NCBI GenBank assembly: GCA_009881125.1 | Contig: WXFH01000002.1 | Coordinates: 5,411 to 69,410, forward strand | DNA: 64,000 nt | Direction: 5' to 3' | Origin: Acidaminobacter sp. | Lineage (GTDB): Bacteria; Bacillota_A; Clostridia; Peptostreptococcales; Acidaminobacteraceae | Shown: positions 8,759 through 15,517 of the stretch, one piece after another | Numbering within the stretch: the stretch's first letter is position 1 | How the letters are laid out: each line of letters opens with the position of its first letter | Made by a program: the position numbers and the translations under genes | The notes under the pieces: model-generated | What the model was told of the DNA's origin: nothing | Databases searched by the model: none | The model's input: the letters and a program-made list of their open reading frames with translations, nothing else

Positions 8759-9757
8759 ATGGGAGTGATCAATATTACCAGGAGTCATCGCCGGATACAG
8801 CCGGGAGTTCCTTACCACGTCATCAGTCGAGTTAATAACCAAGAGTTTTTGCTCGAAAACGACCACTGTAAAGATAAATACCTCACCCTATTGAAGCAAG
8901 CGAAACAGAGGTACGACTTCAATCTCTTTGCCTATTGCATTATGGACAATCATGTCCACCTGATCATGAGGATGAACGCCAATTCCCTTTCGAGCGTCAT
9001 TCAATGGCTAAACCAAAAGTTTGCCTTTGACGTCAATAAGAGAATGGGGCGAAATGGGCATTTGTTTGGGGATCGATTCAAGGCGTATCCAATTTTAGGC
9101 GATGAAAAAGTTCGAGAAACCATCAAATACATCCACAGAAACCCTCTCGCAGCCAACATGGTTGAAACGCTGATTTATCCTTGGAGCAGTCACCACATAT
9201 ATATAGGCCGGCCTGAAAAAGCCTGGTTTGAGGCGAGTGAGGGTCTTGAATTATTCAAAGACGGCACTTCAAATGCAAAGAATAACTACCTCAATTTCGT
9301 AAACAAAATGGGGGACGTTGAACGACTTGTCGCGCAAAAAATTCTAAGTGAACGGGATGTCAACCGCATAGAGGATATCCAGCTCCCTGGAGACCACGAG
9401 TACATTCTGTCACGCCCTCAATGCGAGACGCGTGTCAACATCCAAGGCCACCTTGACCTTGTATTTGGCCGATTGTGTCTCATGAACAAACTCGACTATC
9501 CAACGATTCGCGACCAAGTCAGAGATAATATAACGAAGAAGACGACCTTCCAACGCTTCAAGAAAGTCGGACTCGCGCTTTCAAAGATTAGCCAGGAACT
9601 TCAAATTGCGACCCCGGATGAAGTGAATTCTTACCTGAAACTTCCGCCAGATTTCTTGAACAGCGAAACAGCAAAGGATGCCATTAAAATCGACTTTGAA
9701 GTCCAAGGCCTCATTGAAGTTTACCGACAAACCTTCCCTCAGCGCACTGAAAGCTGA
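8759..9757 (+). CDS. REP-associated tyrosine transposase (RAYT, Y1/IS200-like)
   Basis: Single-strand DNA transposase-like protein of 332 residues. The HUH motif is seen as NHVHLI (His65 and His67) and the catalytic tyrosine in IKYIHRNPLAANMV (Tyr124). The N-terminal PGVPYHVISRVNNQ is the usual RAYT opening. The C-terminal 180 residues are an extension longer than in compact RAYTs. There are no insertion-sequence ends of the IS200 type around it, as expected for a domesticated RAYT. Known members act on short palindromic repeats (REPs) dispersed in the same genome; here a 24-bp-spaced array starts just after the gene. ATG 8759 has no good Shine-Dalgarno; GTG 8765 is an alternative. Confidence 0.88.
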   Translation: MGVINITRSHRRIQPGVPYHVISRVNNQEFLLENDHCKDKYLTLLKQAKQRYDFNLFAYCIMDNHVHLIMRMNANSLSSVIQWLNQKFAFDVNKRMGRNGHLFGDRFKAYPILGDEKVRETIKYIHRNPLAANMVETLIYPWSSHHIYIGRPEKAWFEASEGLELFKDGTSNAKNNYLNFVNKMGDVERLVAQKILSERDVNRIEDIQLPGDHEYILSRPQCETRVNIQGHLDLVFGRLCLMNKLDYPTIRDQVRDNITKKTTFQRFKKVGLALSKISQELQIATPDEVNSYLKLPPDFLNSETAKDAIKIDFEVQGLIEVYRQTFPQRTES

Positions 9758-9763
9758 GGGAAG
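9733..9763 (+). other. Stem-loop over the 3' end of the RAYT gene
   Basis: An 11-bp perfect stem (CTTCCCTCAGC / GCTGAGGGAAG) with the stop codon inside it. No T-run follows, so it is not a standard terminator. It could be a RAYT substrate or protect the mRNA end. Confidence 0.5.
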
Positions 9764-9774
9764 ACTTTCAAGAC

Positions 9775-9870
9775 GTACGGGGACGGGGCTTGTATTGCAG
9801 AATTATTACCGAACCTGACCCCGAGTGTAACTCCGAACCTGACCCCAACTTAACCAACGCCCTGTCCCCA
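9775..9870. repeat. Degenerate 24-bp array next to the RAYT gene
   Basis: Two copies of CCGAACCTGACCCC at 9809 and 9833 are exactly 24 bp apart. A related CCTGTCCCC follows one base off the grid at 9861 and a GGGGACGGGG unit precedes. The spacing equals that of the other arrays, linking them to the RAYT locus. Confidence 0.7.
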
Positions 9871-9885
9871 ACCGAGCTGGCGTGA

Positions 9886-9891
9886 TATAAT
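9886..9891 (+). promoter_or_regulatory. Candidate -10 box of hflX
   Basis: TATAAT 19 bases before the ATG of hflX. The best -35 candidate, TGTCCC at 17 bp, is weak and belongs to the last unit of the array behind the RAYT gene. Confidence 0.4.
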
Positions 9892-9909
9892 GGTGTCGGA
9901 GGTGGTTTT

Positions 9910-11412
9910 ATGAACCAGGATCAATCCAATCAATTCAATTTATCAAGTGAAAAACAAGCGGCAACAACCGAAAAAAGCACGTACTTCGAGACCTCCGGCA
10001 GTCTGACTGAACGCGCGATTCTCGTCGGCCTCGGGGACGACCGGGAAGAAATCGATATAGAGTATTCCATGCATGAGCTGGAAGAGCTGGTGATGGCGGC
10101 GGAAGCGGAGGTCGTCGGCACCATCGTACAGAATAAGCGGATTATTGAGGTGGCGACCTATATAGGCAGTGGGAAAGTGCAGGAAGTGAAGCAGCTGGCG
10201 GAGGCGAACGATGCCAACGTGATCGTCTTTAATGACGAGCTGTCTGGGTCCCAAATCCGAAACTTGGAAGGTGAGATAGGGCTTAAGGTTATCGACCGGA
10301 CGGCGCTCATCCTGGACATCTTCGCCAGAAGAGCCCAGTCCCGGACCAGCAAACTGCAGATCGAGCTGGCCCAGCTGGGATACAGGCTGCCGAGACTTAC
10401 CGGCTACGGCAACGCACTCTCCAGAACGGGCGGCGGCATAGGCACCAGGGGTCCCGGCGAGCAGAAACTTGAAATCGACAAGCGGCGCATCCGCGAACGG
10501 ATCAGCGACATCCGCAATGAGCTCAAGGAAGAAACTAAGGTCAGGGAAACCCAGAAAGCTGGGCGGCAGCGGGGTGGCGAACCCCTCGTGGCGCTGGTCG
10601 GCTACACCAACGCAGGTAAGTCCAGCGTGATGAACCGTATGCTGACGTTGGTGCAGGAGGGACCATCGGCGGGGGCACCTGTACTGGGAAAAGCAGGCAG
10701 CCTTCAGAAGGACGGAAGCGGCCAGGTGGAGGACGGCGTCAAGCGCGTGTTCGAGAAGGACATGCTGTTCGCGACACTGGACACGTATCACCGGCGAGTG
10801 GAGTTCGAGGACAACAAGGCCATGGTGCTGGTCGACACAGTAGGCTTCGTGTCCAAGCTGCCCCACAAGCTGGTGGAGGCCTTCAAGGCGACACTGGAGG
10901 AGGTGCACGACGCGGACCTGTTGCTGCACGTGGTGGACGTGACCAACGAGAACGTGCACAACCAGATTTCCATTACGGAGAAGGTGCTGCGGGAGCTCGA
11001 CGCTTACGGAAAACCGACGCTGCTGCTCCTGAACAAGATTGACCTGCTGGCACCTGAGGACCACGATACGGTGATGGTGCCAAAGGCCGGGCTGTTTGAC
11101 GGCTACGAGGCGCTGCGGATTTCCGCGCGCACCGGCGAGGGCTTTGACGCGCTGGTTGAGAAGCTCCGCTCCAAGATCTTCCGTGGCCACGTCAAGGTCC
11201 ACATGCTGATTCCGTACGCCGAGGGCGCGGTTTACTCCTATCTGTGCGACAATCACCACGTGTCGAGCACCGAGTACGTGGAAAGCGGCTCCCTCATTGA
11301 GGTGGAGCTGGATGCCAAGGATTATCAGCGGTACAAGCGCTTTGAGGTAAGGCCTGATGGTTCGCCGATGGTGACCCAAAGTTCCAACTCGACGGTGAGC
11401 ACGGATGAGTAG
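9910..11412 (+). CDS. hflX: Ribosome-associated GTPase HflX
   Basis: GTPase that binds and splits stalled ribosomes. It has the N-terminal HflX domain (about residues 30-190, with GSGKVQEV and LSGSQIRNLE), the conserved GGIGTRGPGEQKLEIDRR-like block, then the G domain with P-loop GYTNAGKSS (231-239), DTVGF and NKIDLL. About 500 residues exceeds the usual 410-430. Part of the excess is an insertion of roughly 25-30 residues (GPSAGAPVLGKAG and on) between the P-loop and the switch I segment DMLFATLDT, and this insertion contains one copy of the 9-mer. GGAGGTG precedes the ATG. It overlaps the next gene by 8 bases. Confidence 0.95.
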   Translation: MNQDQSNQFNLSSEKQAATTEKSTYFETSGSLTERAILVGLGDDREEIDIEYSMHELEELVMAAEAEVVGTIVQNKRIIEVATYIGSGKVQEVKQLAEANDANVIVFNDELSGSQIRNLEGEIGLKVIDRTALILDIFARRAQSRTSKLQIELAQLGYRLPRLTGYGNALSRTGGGIGTRGPGEQKLEIDKRRIRERISDIRNELKEETKVRETQKAGRQRGGEPLVALVGYTNAGKSSVMNRMLTLVQEGPSAGAPVLGKAGSLQKDGSGQVEDGVKRVFEKDMLFATLDTYHRRVEFEDNKAMVLVDTVGFVSKLPHKLVEAFKATLEEVHDADLLLHVVDVTNENVHNQISITEKVLRELDAYGKPTLLLLNKIDLLAPEDHDTVMVPKAGLFDGYEALRISARTGEGFDALVEKLRSKIFRGHVKVHMLIPYAEGAVYSYLCDNHHVSSTEYVESGSLIEVELDAKDYQRYKRFEVRPDGSPMVTQSSNSTVSTDE

Positions 11413-12094
11413 CTCCGACAAATCGCCCAAACTGTTGAATTACAAAACCGTGGAGCGGGAAGCCTCAGCGGAAACGGTGATAGAGAAGTCGCGCTTTATT
11501 GGCTACGTGAAGCCGGTAAAGTCGGAGGAAGAGGCACAGGCCTTTATGGCCGTAATCCGCAAGAAGCACTGGGACGCGACTCACAATGTGCCGGTGTATG
11601 TGCTGGGGCCGGAATACCATGCCCAGAAGTTTTCGGATGACGGCGAGCCCCAGGGCACCGCGGGCCTTCCTATTCTGTCTATGCTGAAAAATGAAGGCAT
11701 CACGGATGTGGTCGTGTTGGTGACGCGGTATTTTGGCGGCGTCAAGCTGGGCACCGGGGGTCTGGTGCGGGCGTATACCCAAAGCGCTCAGCTGGGCCTG
11801 GCGGCGGCGGGCGTCATTGAGAGGGTGATCCACCGCCGGGTGTCTGCTGTGGTGGACTATACGCTGCTCGGCAAGGTGCAGAACTACCTGGCCGGCCATC
11901 CGACGATCCGCGTGGCGGATACCCTTTACACGGATCATGTGACCCTGGAGCTGCTGGTGTTGACGGAGGAAGAGGCCGCGATCCACAGCGCGATGGTCGA
12001 CCTGACGAGCGCCCAGCTGGACTGGGTGCCGGGGGAGCTGGAGGAGATCTCCTGCCCGGCGGTGTTAAGGACGCATGGGCATGGAGACGCTTGA
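11405..12094 (+). CDS. yigZ: YigZ/IMPACT family protein
   Basis: A 229-residue protein with the two-domain layout of the YigZ/YvyE family: an N-terminal UPF0029/Impact domain (KSRFIGYVKPV, DGEPQGTAGLPIL, VTRYFGGVKLGTGGLVRAYT) and a C-terminal ferredoxin-like DUF1949 domain. Related to eukaryotic IMPACT, a translation regulator; the bacterial role is not defined but probably ribosome-linked. The 8-base overlap with hflX indicates translational coupling, fitting a shared ribosome-related job. Confidence 0.93.
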   Translation: MSSSDKSPKLLNYKTVEREASAETVIEKSRFIGYVKPVKSEEEAQAFMAVIRKKHWDATHNVPVYVLGPEYHAQKFSDDGEPQGTAGLPILSMLKNEGITDVVVLVTRYFGGVKLGTGGLVRAYTQSAQLGLAAAGVIERVIHRRVSAVVDYTLLGKVQNYLAGHPTIRVADTLYTDHVTLELLVLTEEEAAIHSAMVDLTSAQLDWVPGELEEISCPAVLRTHGHGDA

Positions 12095-12114
12095 ATTGTT
12101 TCAGAATTGTGTGA

Positions 12115-12232
12115 AGCTCTGGCACTGAATTTGAGTGAGTGACAGTCACCAAAGTTGAGTGAGTGACAGTCACCAAAGTTGAATGAGTGACAGTCACCAA
12201 AGTTGAATGAGTGACAGTCACCAAACTTTTAA
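12115..12232. repeat. 24-bp palindrome array C (GTGACAGTCAC variant)
   Basis: Four cores of GTGACAGTCAC at 12139, 12163, 12187 and 12211 lie exactly 24 bp apart. A left cap CTCTGGCACTGAATTT starts at 12115, 20 bases after the yigZ stop. The half-site differs from the common GTGTC (GTGAC), yet the symmetric centre is kept by a matching change in the other half. Confidence 0.9.
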
Positions 12233-12364
12233 CACTTTTTTTCACCCGTTTTCAACTCATAATTAAGGGTAGAAAGCAAATAGACCTTCTTCTCATCAAA
12301 GAGACAGGATTATGTTAAGACTTTACAACTTCGGAACAAATCATCTCGAAAGGGTGTTGAGCTT

Positions 12365-12760
12365 ATGGCTGAAAACATTAAAGAAATGCTGGCGGAGCAC
12401 ACCTGGGCTGTCGTTGGCGCCACCCAAAGCATGGACAAATTTGGCTACAAAATCCTCATGCGGCTGCGATCTGCCGGTTACGAAACCTACGCAGTCAATC
12501 CAATGTATCAGGAGATCGACGGCACCCCGTGCTACGAAAGTCTGAAAGCACTGCCCGTCGTGCCTGTCTGCGTGGATATGGTCGTGTCGCCTAAACGCGG
12601 CTATCCCTTCATCGACGAGGCGGCGGAGCTCGGCGTCAAGTACATCTGGTTCCAGCCGGGTACCTTTGACGACGACGTGATTAACTACGCAAAAGCAAAA
12701 GGGCTGTTGGTAGTGTATCATCACTGCGTTTTGGTAGAACTAGGAAAAATAGGGAAATAA
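12365..12760 (+). CDS. CoA-binding domain protein (YccU-like)
   Basis: A 131-residue single-domain protein with a Rossmann-type CoA-binding fold: WAVVGATQSMDKFGYKI near the N-terminus, a YAVNPMYQEIDGTPCYESL segment and a C-terminal WFQPGTFDDDVINYAKAKGLLVVYHHCV block typical of the CoA_binding_2 family. These small proteins bind CoA or acyl-CoA; their physiological role is uncertain. The ribosome binding site (AAAGGGTG) is moderate. It stands alone between array C and the nadE leader. Confidence 0.88.
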   Translation: MAENIKEMLAEHTWAVVGATQSMDKFGYKILMRLRSAGYETYAVNPMYQEIDGTPCYESLKALPVVPVCVDMVVSPKRGYPFIDEAAELGVKYIWFQPGTFDDDVINYAKAKGLLVVYHHCVLVELGKIGK

Positions 12761-13125
12761 CTATCAATTTTACGTTTTCGACACGATCTATTTTGTAAAT
12801 AAAAAACAGTCGAAATTTCGACAAATCCATGATAAGATAGGGCCTAAAGTAAGGTTGCCGATGGTCACATCATCCAAAAACCTCACTCTCGGCCTTTTTC
12901 TTTAAAGTTAGAAGTCGCCGATACCAATTTTAAAAGAGAATCTGCAGCCAGTGACCCATAGAAGCGCTAACGAGGCAAAAACCCGAAGTCACTTCGAAAT
13001 CAACTGTCCATAGCAGATCCGCATGTACTTGGGATGATTAAGGTAGTGCCAAGTAAACACTAAAACCAGACATCTTACATGGCACTTGTCACCAACACTT
13101 GATTTTTTAGTACGGAGGGAATGCA
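12761..13125 (+). other. Long leader region in front of nadE
   Basis: A 365-base gap with no gene. It holds a perfect 14-bp palindrome GTCGAAATTTCGAC (12809-12822). Behind it lies an imperfect stem whose arms sit at 12841-12854 and 12882-12895, with a 9-mer copy (12857-12865) in the loop and TTTTTCTTT behind it, like a small attenuator. A later pair GTGCCA / TGGCAC brackets about 13045-13090. No known riboswitch was recognised. GGAGGG lies just before the nadE ATG. Confidence 0.4.
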
Positions 13126-13905
13126 ATGTCCATTATGGTAACGAGAATTGAAGACCACGAGACCCGCCTCAGAGAAATTGACCGCGTGGTTGAGTGGATT
13201 AGAGAAACTGTACAAAACGCCCATCAAAATGGCGTCGTCGTAGGCTTATCAGGCGGCATCGATTCAGCTGTCGTCGCCAACCTCGTCAAGCGGGCGTTTC
13301 CGGAGGATTCCATAGGGGTCATTCTGCCTGTGAAGAGCTCAACCAAGGATTCCATTGACGCCCGGGCGGTCGCCGAGAAGTGCGGCCTGCACTGGATTGA
13401 GATGGATCTCAGCGTCTCACACGAACTGATTTTTGACGACATCAAAATCAAACTCGACCGCGACCTCAACGGCAGAGCCAGAATGACTGACGCCAATCTT
13501 CGCGCGCGGCTCAGAATGAGCACGCTCTACGGCGTCGCCAACAGCCTGGGCTACCTGGTCGCCGGCACGGACAACGCAGCGGAGGTGCTCACGGGCTACT
13601 TCACCAAGTACGGGGATGGCGGGGTCGACTTCCTTCCTATCGCCAACTTGACCAAACGCGAGGTTTACGAATGGGCAAAGGTCCTTGGAGTTCCTCAGCA
13701 AGTCATCGACCGTGCGCCAAGCGCCGGTCTATGGGAAGGTCAAACGGACGAAGCTGAGCTGGGTGTCAAGTACAACGACATTGACGATTACCTTGAAGGT
13801 AAAGACATCAGCGAAGCGGCTAAGGCAAGAATTGAGCATTTATACAATGTGACGGCACACAAACGCGTGATGCCACCGAAGCCGCCTGTTGAGGCGGAGG
13901 AGTAA
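13126..13905 (+). CDS. nadE: NAD+ synthase, ammonia-type
   Basis: Amidates deamido-NAD+ with ATP, the last step of NAD synthesis. It has the ATP pyrophosphatase loop SGGIDS at 42-47, then VKSSTKDSIDA, GTDNAAEVLTGYFTKYGDGG and FLPIANLTKREVYEWAKVLG, all NadE hallmarks. At 259 residues it lacks the N-terminal glutaminase domain, so free ammonia is the expected donor. The ATG has GGAGGG 7 bases upstream. It is followed by a strong terminator and then repeat elements. Confidence 0.95.
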   Translation: MSIMVTRIEDHETRLREIDRVVEWIRETVQNAHQNGVVVGLSGGIDSAVVANLVKRAFPEDSIGVILPVKSSTKDSIDARAVAEKCGLHWIEMDLSVSHELIFDDIKIKLDRDLNGRARMTDANLRARLRMSTLYGVANSLGYLVAGTDNAAEVLTGYFTKYGDGGVDFLPIANLTKREVYEWAKVLGVPQQVIDRAPSAGLWEGQTDEAELGVKYNDIDDYLEGKDISEAAKARIEHLYNVTAHKRVMPPKPPVEAEE

Positions 13906-13915
13906 GGACAAGGAA

Positions 13916-13942
13916 AGGCAGCGCCGCGGCGCTGCCTTTTTA
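13916..13942 (+). terminator. nadE terminator
   Basis: A perfect GC-rich palindrome (13916-13937, arms AGGCAGCGCCG / CGGCGCTGCCT) followed by TTTTT, 11 bases after the nadE stop codon. Confidence 0.9.
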
Positions 13943-13949
13943 ATTGGAA

Positions 13950-14044
13950 GAAACTCGGTGTCAGCGGCTGGTGCCTATCGACCCCCGGTTTCCGTTGAAC
14001 AGAAACTGGGTGTCAGCGGCTGGCGCCTATCGACCCCCGGTTTC
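13950..14044. repeat. Two copies of the 43-bp imperfect palindrome
   Basis: Copies at 13950-13992 and 14002-14044. Each begins GAAACT(C/G)GGTGTCAGCGG and ends CCCCCGGTTTC, with a central GGCGCC-like stretch. Other 43-bp copies lie at 24435, 28433 (opposite orientation), 32204 and 32262. The outer part shares GGTGTCAG with the 24-bp arrays. Confidence 0.85.
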
Positions 14045-14076
14045 GCTTCAAAGTTGAAAAAATTACCCTTTCACCA

Positions 14077-14205
14077 GACGTGCACCGTCCTTCGTTTCGC
14101 TTCGCTGCACTCAGTTCGCGGGCTGCGCCCTATATAACATAAAACGACGACGCACTACTGAGAGCAAGCTCTCTTTCGTGTGTCGTCGCTTATGTTATGC
14201 ACTTC
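14077..14205. repeat. 129-bp foldback element, copy 1
   Basis: Bounded by GACGTGCA (14077-14084) and TGCACTTC (14198-14205). It contains GGGCTGCGCCC, a long stem whose arms are about 14116-14137 and 14178-14199 (ACGACGACGCAC with GTGTGTCGTCG), and an inner hairpin GAGAGCAAGCTCTC. It shares its plan with 24503-24632, but the long-stem arms have different sequences. Located between the convergent nadE and adaptor genes. Confidence 0.75.
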
Positions 14206-14211
14206 TTGAGC

Positions 14212-15474
14212 CTACCACGATACGCGATCTCCCACCAACACCGTATTCTCAATCTCTCCGACGATCTTTTCATCGGCAGTCACACCTGAGAGGATCTCAT
14301 AATAGAGCTCGCCCTGGAGGCCGGTTTCTACTATGCGCTTGACCAGCTTGCCATCTTCGATCACCAGAACGTACTTGGAATCCCCGTCTTCATAAACATA
14401 GTCGGACTCCACCAGGAGGACGTTCTTTTTCTCGGCCTTAATGAACTGGACGTCCACATCCTGGCCCAGCATGAGGCTTGTTCCAGGCGCGGTACCGCCG
14501 GCACTTCCGGCATCGCCATCAATATCAATTTCAACGCGCACGCGCTTTTGGACAATGCCCAGGCTGGACATGATTTCAGTCAGTTTAGGATGGATTTTGG
14601 TAATGGTGCCGGTGGCGATTAAGTCACCATCGGCATACAAATCTGTTTTCATGCCCACGGACAAGCTCGGGATATCTTTGGCCACCACGTCGGACTCAAC
14701 CTTGAGCTGGTCAAGGGCGGAGATTTCAGCCAGCGGCATGCCAGGGGACACGAAGGTCCCAAGGGAGACATAACGTTCAGTCATGACGCCGGACCGGTCG
14801 GAAACGATGGTGCGGTTCCCGTCCATGGCCTTCAGGCGGTTCAGCTCGGACTGGGCTGCGGTAATCCCGGCGCTGATGGAGCGCAGCAGATTGCCGGACG
14901 TCCCTTTCTTCTGAAGGGCCAGCTGATCCTGAGCCGTTTTCAGCGCCGCCTCGGCATGTGAAGCCGCCACTGTGGCCGCATCCACCTCTGCCTGGCTGAC
15001 AGCGCCGGCGTTATAGAGCACCTGCACGTCCTCCAGGGCTTTCACCGCTGTATCATAGTTCAGCTGGGCGCTCGCCACCGCCGTTTCGCCCATCTTGGCC
15101 AAAAGGGGATCGTTCTTCTCCGCCGCCTGGGCGTACTGGGCACGGGCACCGTTCACCTGAGCCTGGGCAGTCTGAATGCTGTAGTAGAGGTCCTCGGAGG
15201 ACAGAACAGCGATCGTTTCGCCGGCGTTCACAACACCGCCGACCTCAAACGACAGCTCGCTGACAAACCCGCCCTGCTTGGCGTAGACCACCGCTGTGCT
15301 CTGGCTGGCCACTGTCCCGGAAGCCTCGACCACTTCCTTCAGGTCTCCCTGGGTCACCACATAAGGCTCCAGCTTCACCTGACTGCTCATGTAATTATAG
15401 GCCGCCCCCGCAGCCACCAGGATGATCCCCGCAGCCAGCAGCAACATATTGCGCAGTTTAATTTTCTTTTTCAA
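14212..15474 (-). CDS. Efflux periplasmic-adaptor-type (HlyD/MacA family) subunit
   Basis: Membrane fusion protein, about 420 residues. The N-terminus has a basic start and one membrane anchor (MLLLAAGIILVAAGAAYNY), then a lipoyl/barrel-sandwich half-motif (VEASGTVASQ), a long Ala/Gln-rich coiled-coil hairpin (about residues 95-205), and the returning barrel (IVSDRSGVMTERYVSLGTFV). The C-terminal domain ends near GDRVSW. GTG 15483 overlaps the GGAGG, so TTG 15474, 8 bases downstream of it, is the better start. Last gene of a minus-strand operon with an FtsX-like permease and an ATPase; the trio resembles Gram-positive YknXYZ/MacAB-like exporters. The substrate is unknown. Confidence 0.88.
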   Translation of the reverse strand: MKKKIKLRNMLLLAAGIILVAAGAAYNYMSSQVKLEPYVVTQGDLKEVVEASGTVASQSTAVVYAKQGGFVSELSFEVGGVVNAGETIAVLSSEDLYYSIQTAQAQVNGARAQYAQAAEKNDPLLAKMGETAVASAQLNYDTAVKALEDVQVLYNAGAVSQAEVDAATVAASHAEAALKTAQDQLALQKKGTSGNLLRSISAGITAAQSELNRLKAMDGNRTIVSDRSGVMTERYVSLGTFVSPGMPLAEISALDQLKVESDVVAKDIPSLSVGMKTDLYADGDLIATGTITKIHPKLTEIMSSLGIVQKRVRVEIDIDGDAGSAGGTAPGTSLMLGQDVDVQFIKAEKKNVLLVESDYVYEDGDSKYVLVIEDGKLVKRIVETGLQGELYYEILSGVTADEKIVGEIENTVLVGDRVSW

Positions 15475-15517
15475 CTTCGACACCTCCGCTTGGGGATTTT
15501 ATTTTGATCTATGGCCA

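Noticed and set aside
8759..9757. A complete IS200/IS605 insertion sequence
   Set aside because: No TnpB gene and no IS-type left and right end hairpins at defined borders; the protein has RAYT features instead.
9943..11430. Minus-strand frame of about 495 codons inside hflX
   Set aside because: It is antisense to a certain gene, rich in Val/His/Gln/Leu as expected from complementary GC-rich codons, and shows no domain.
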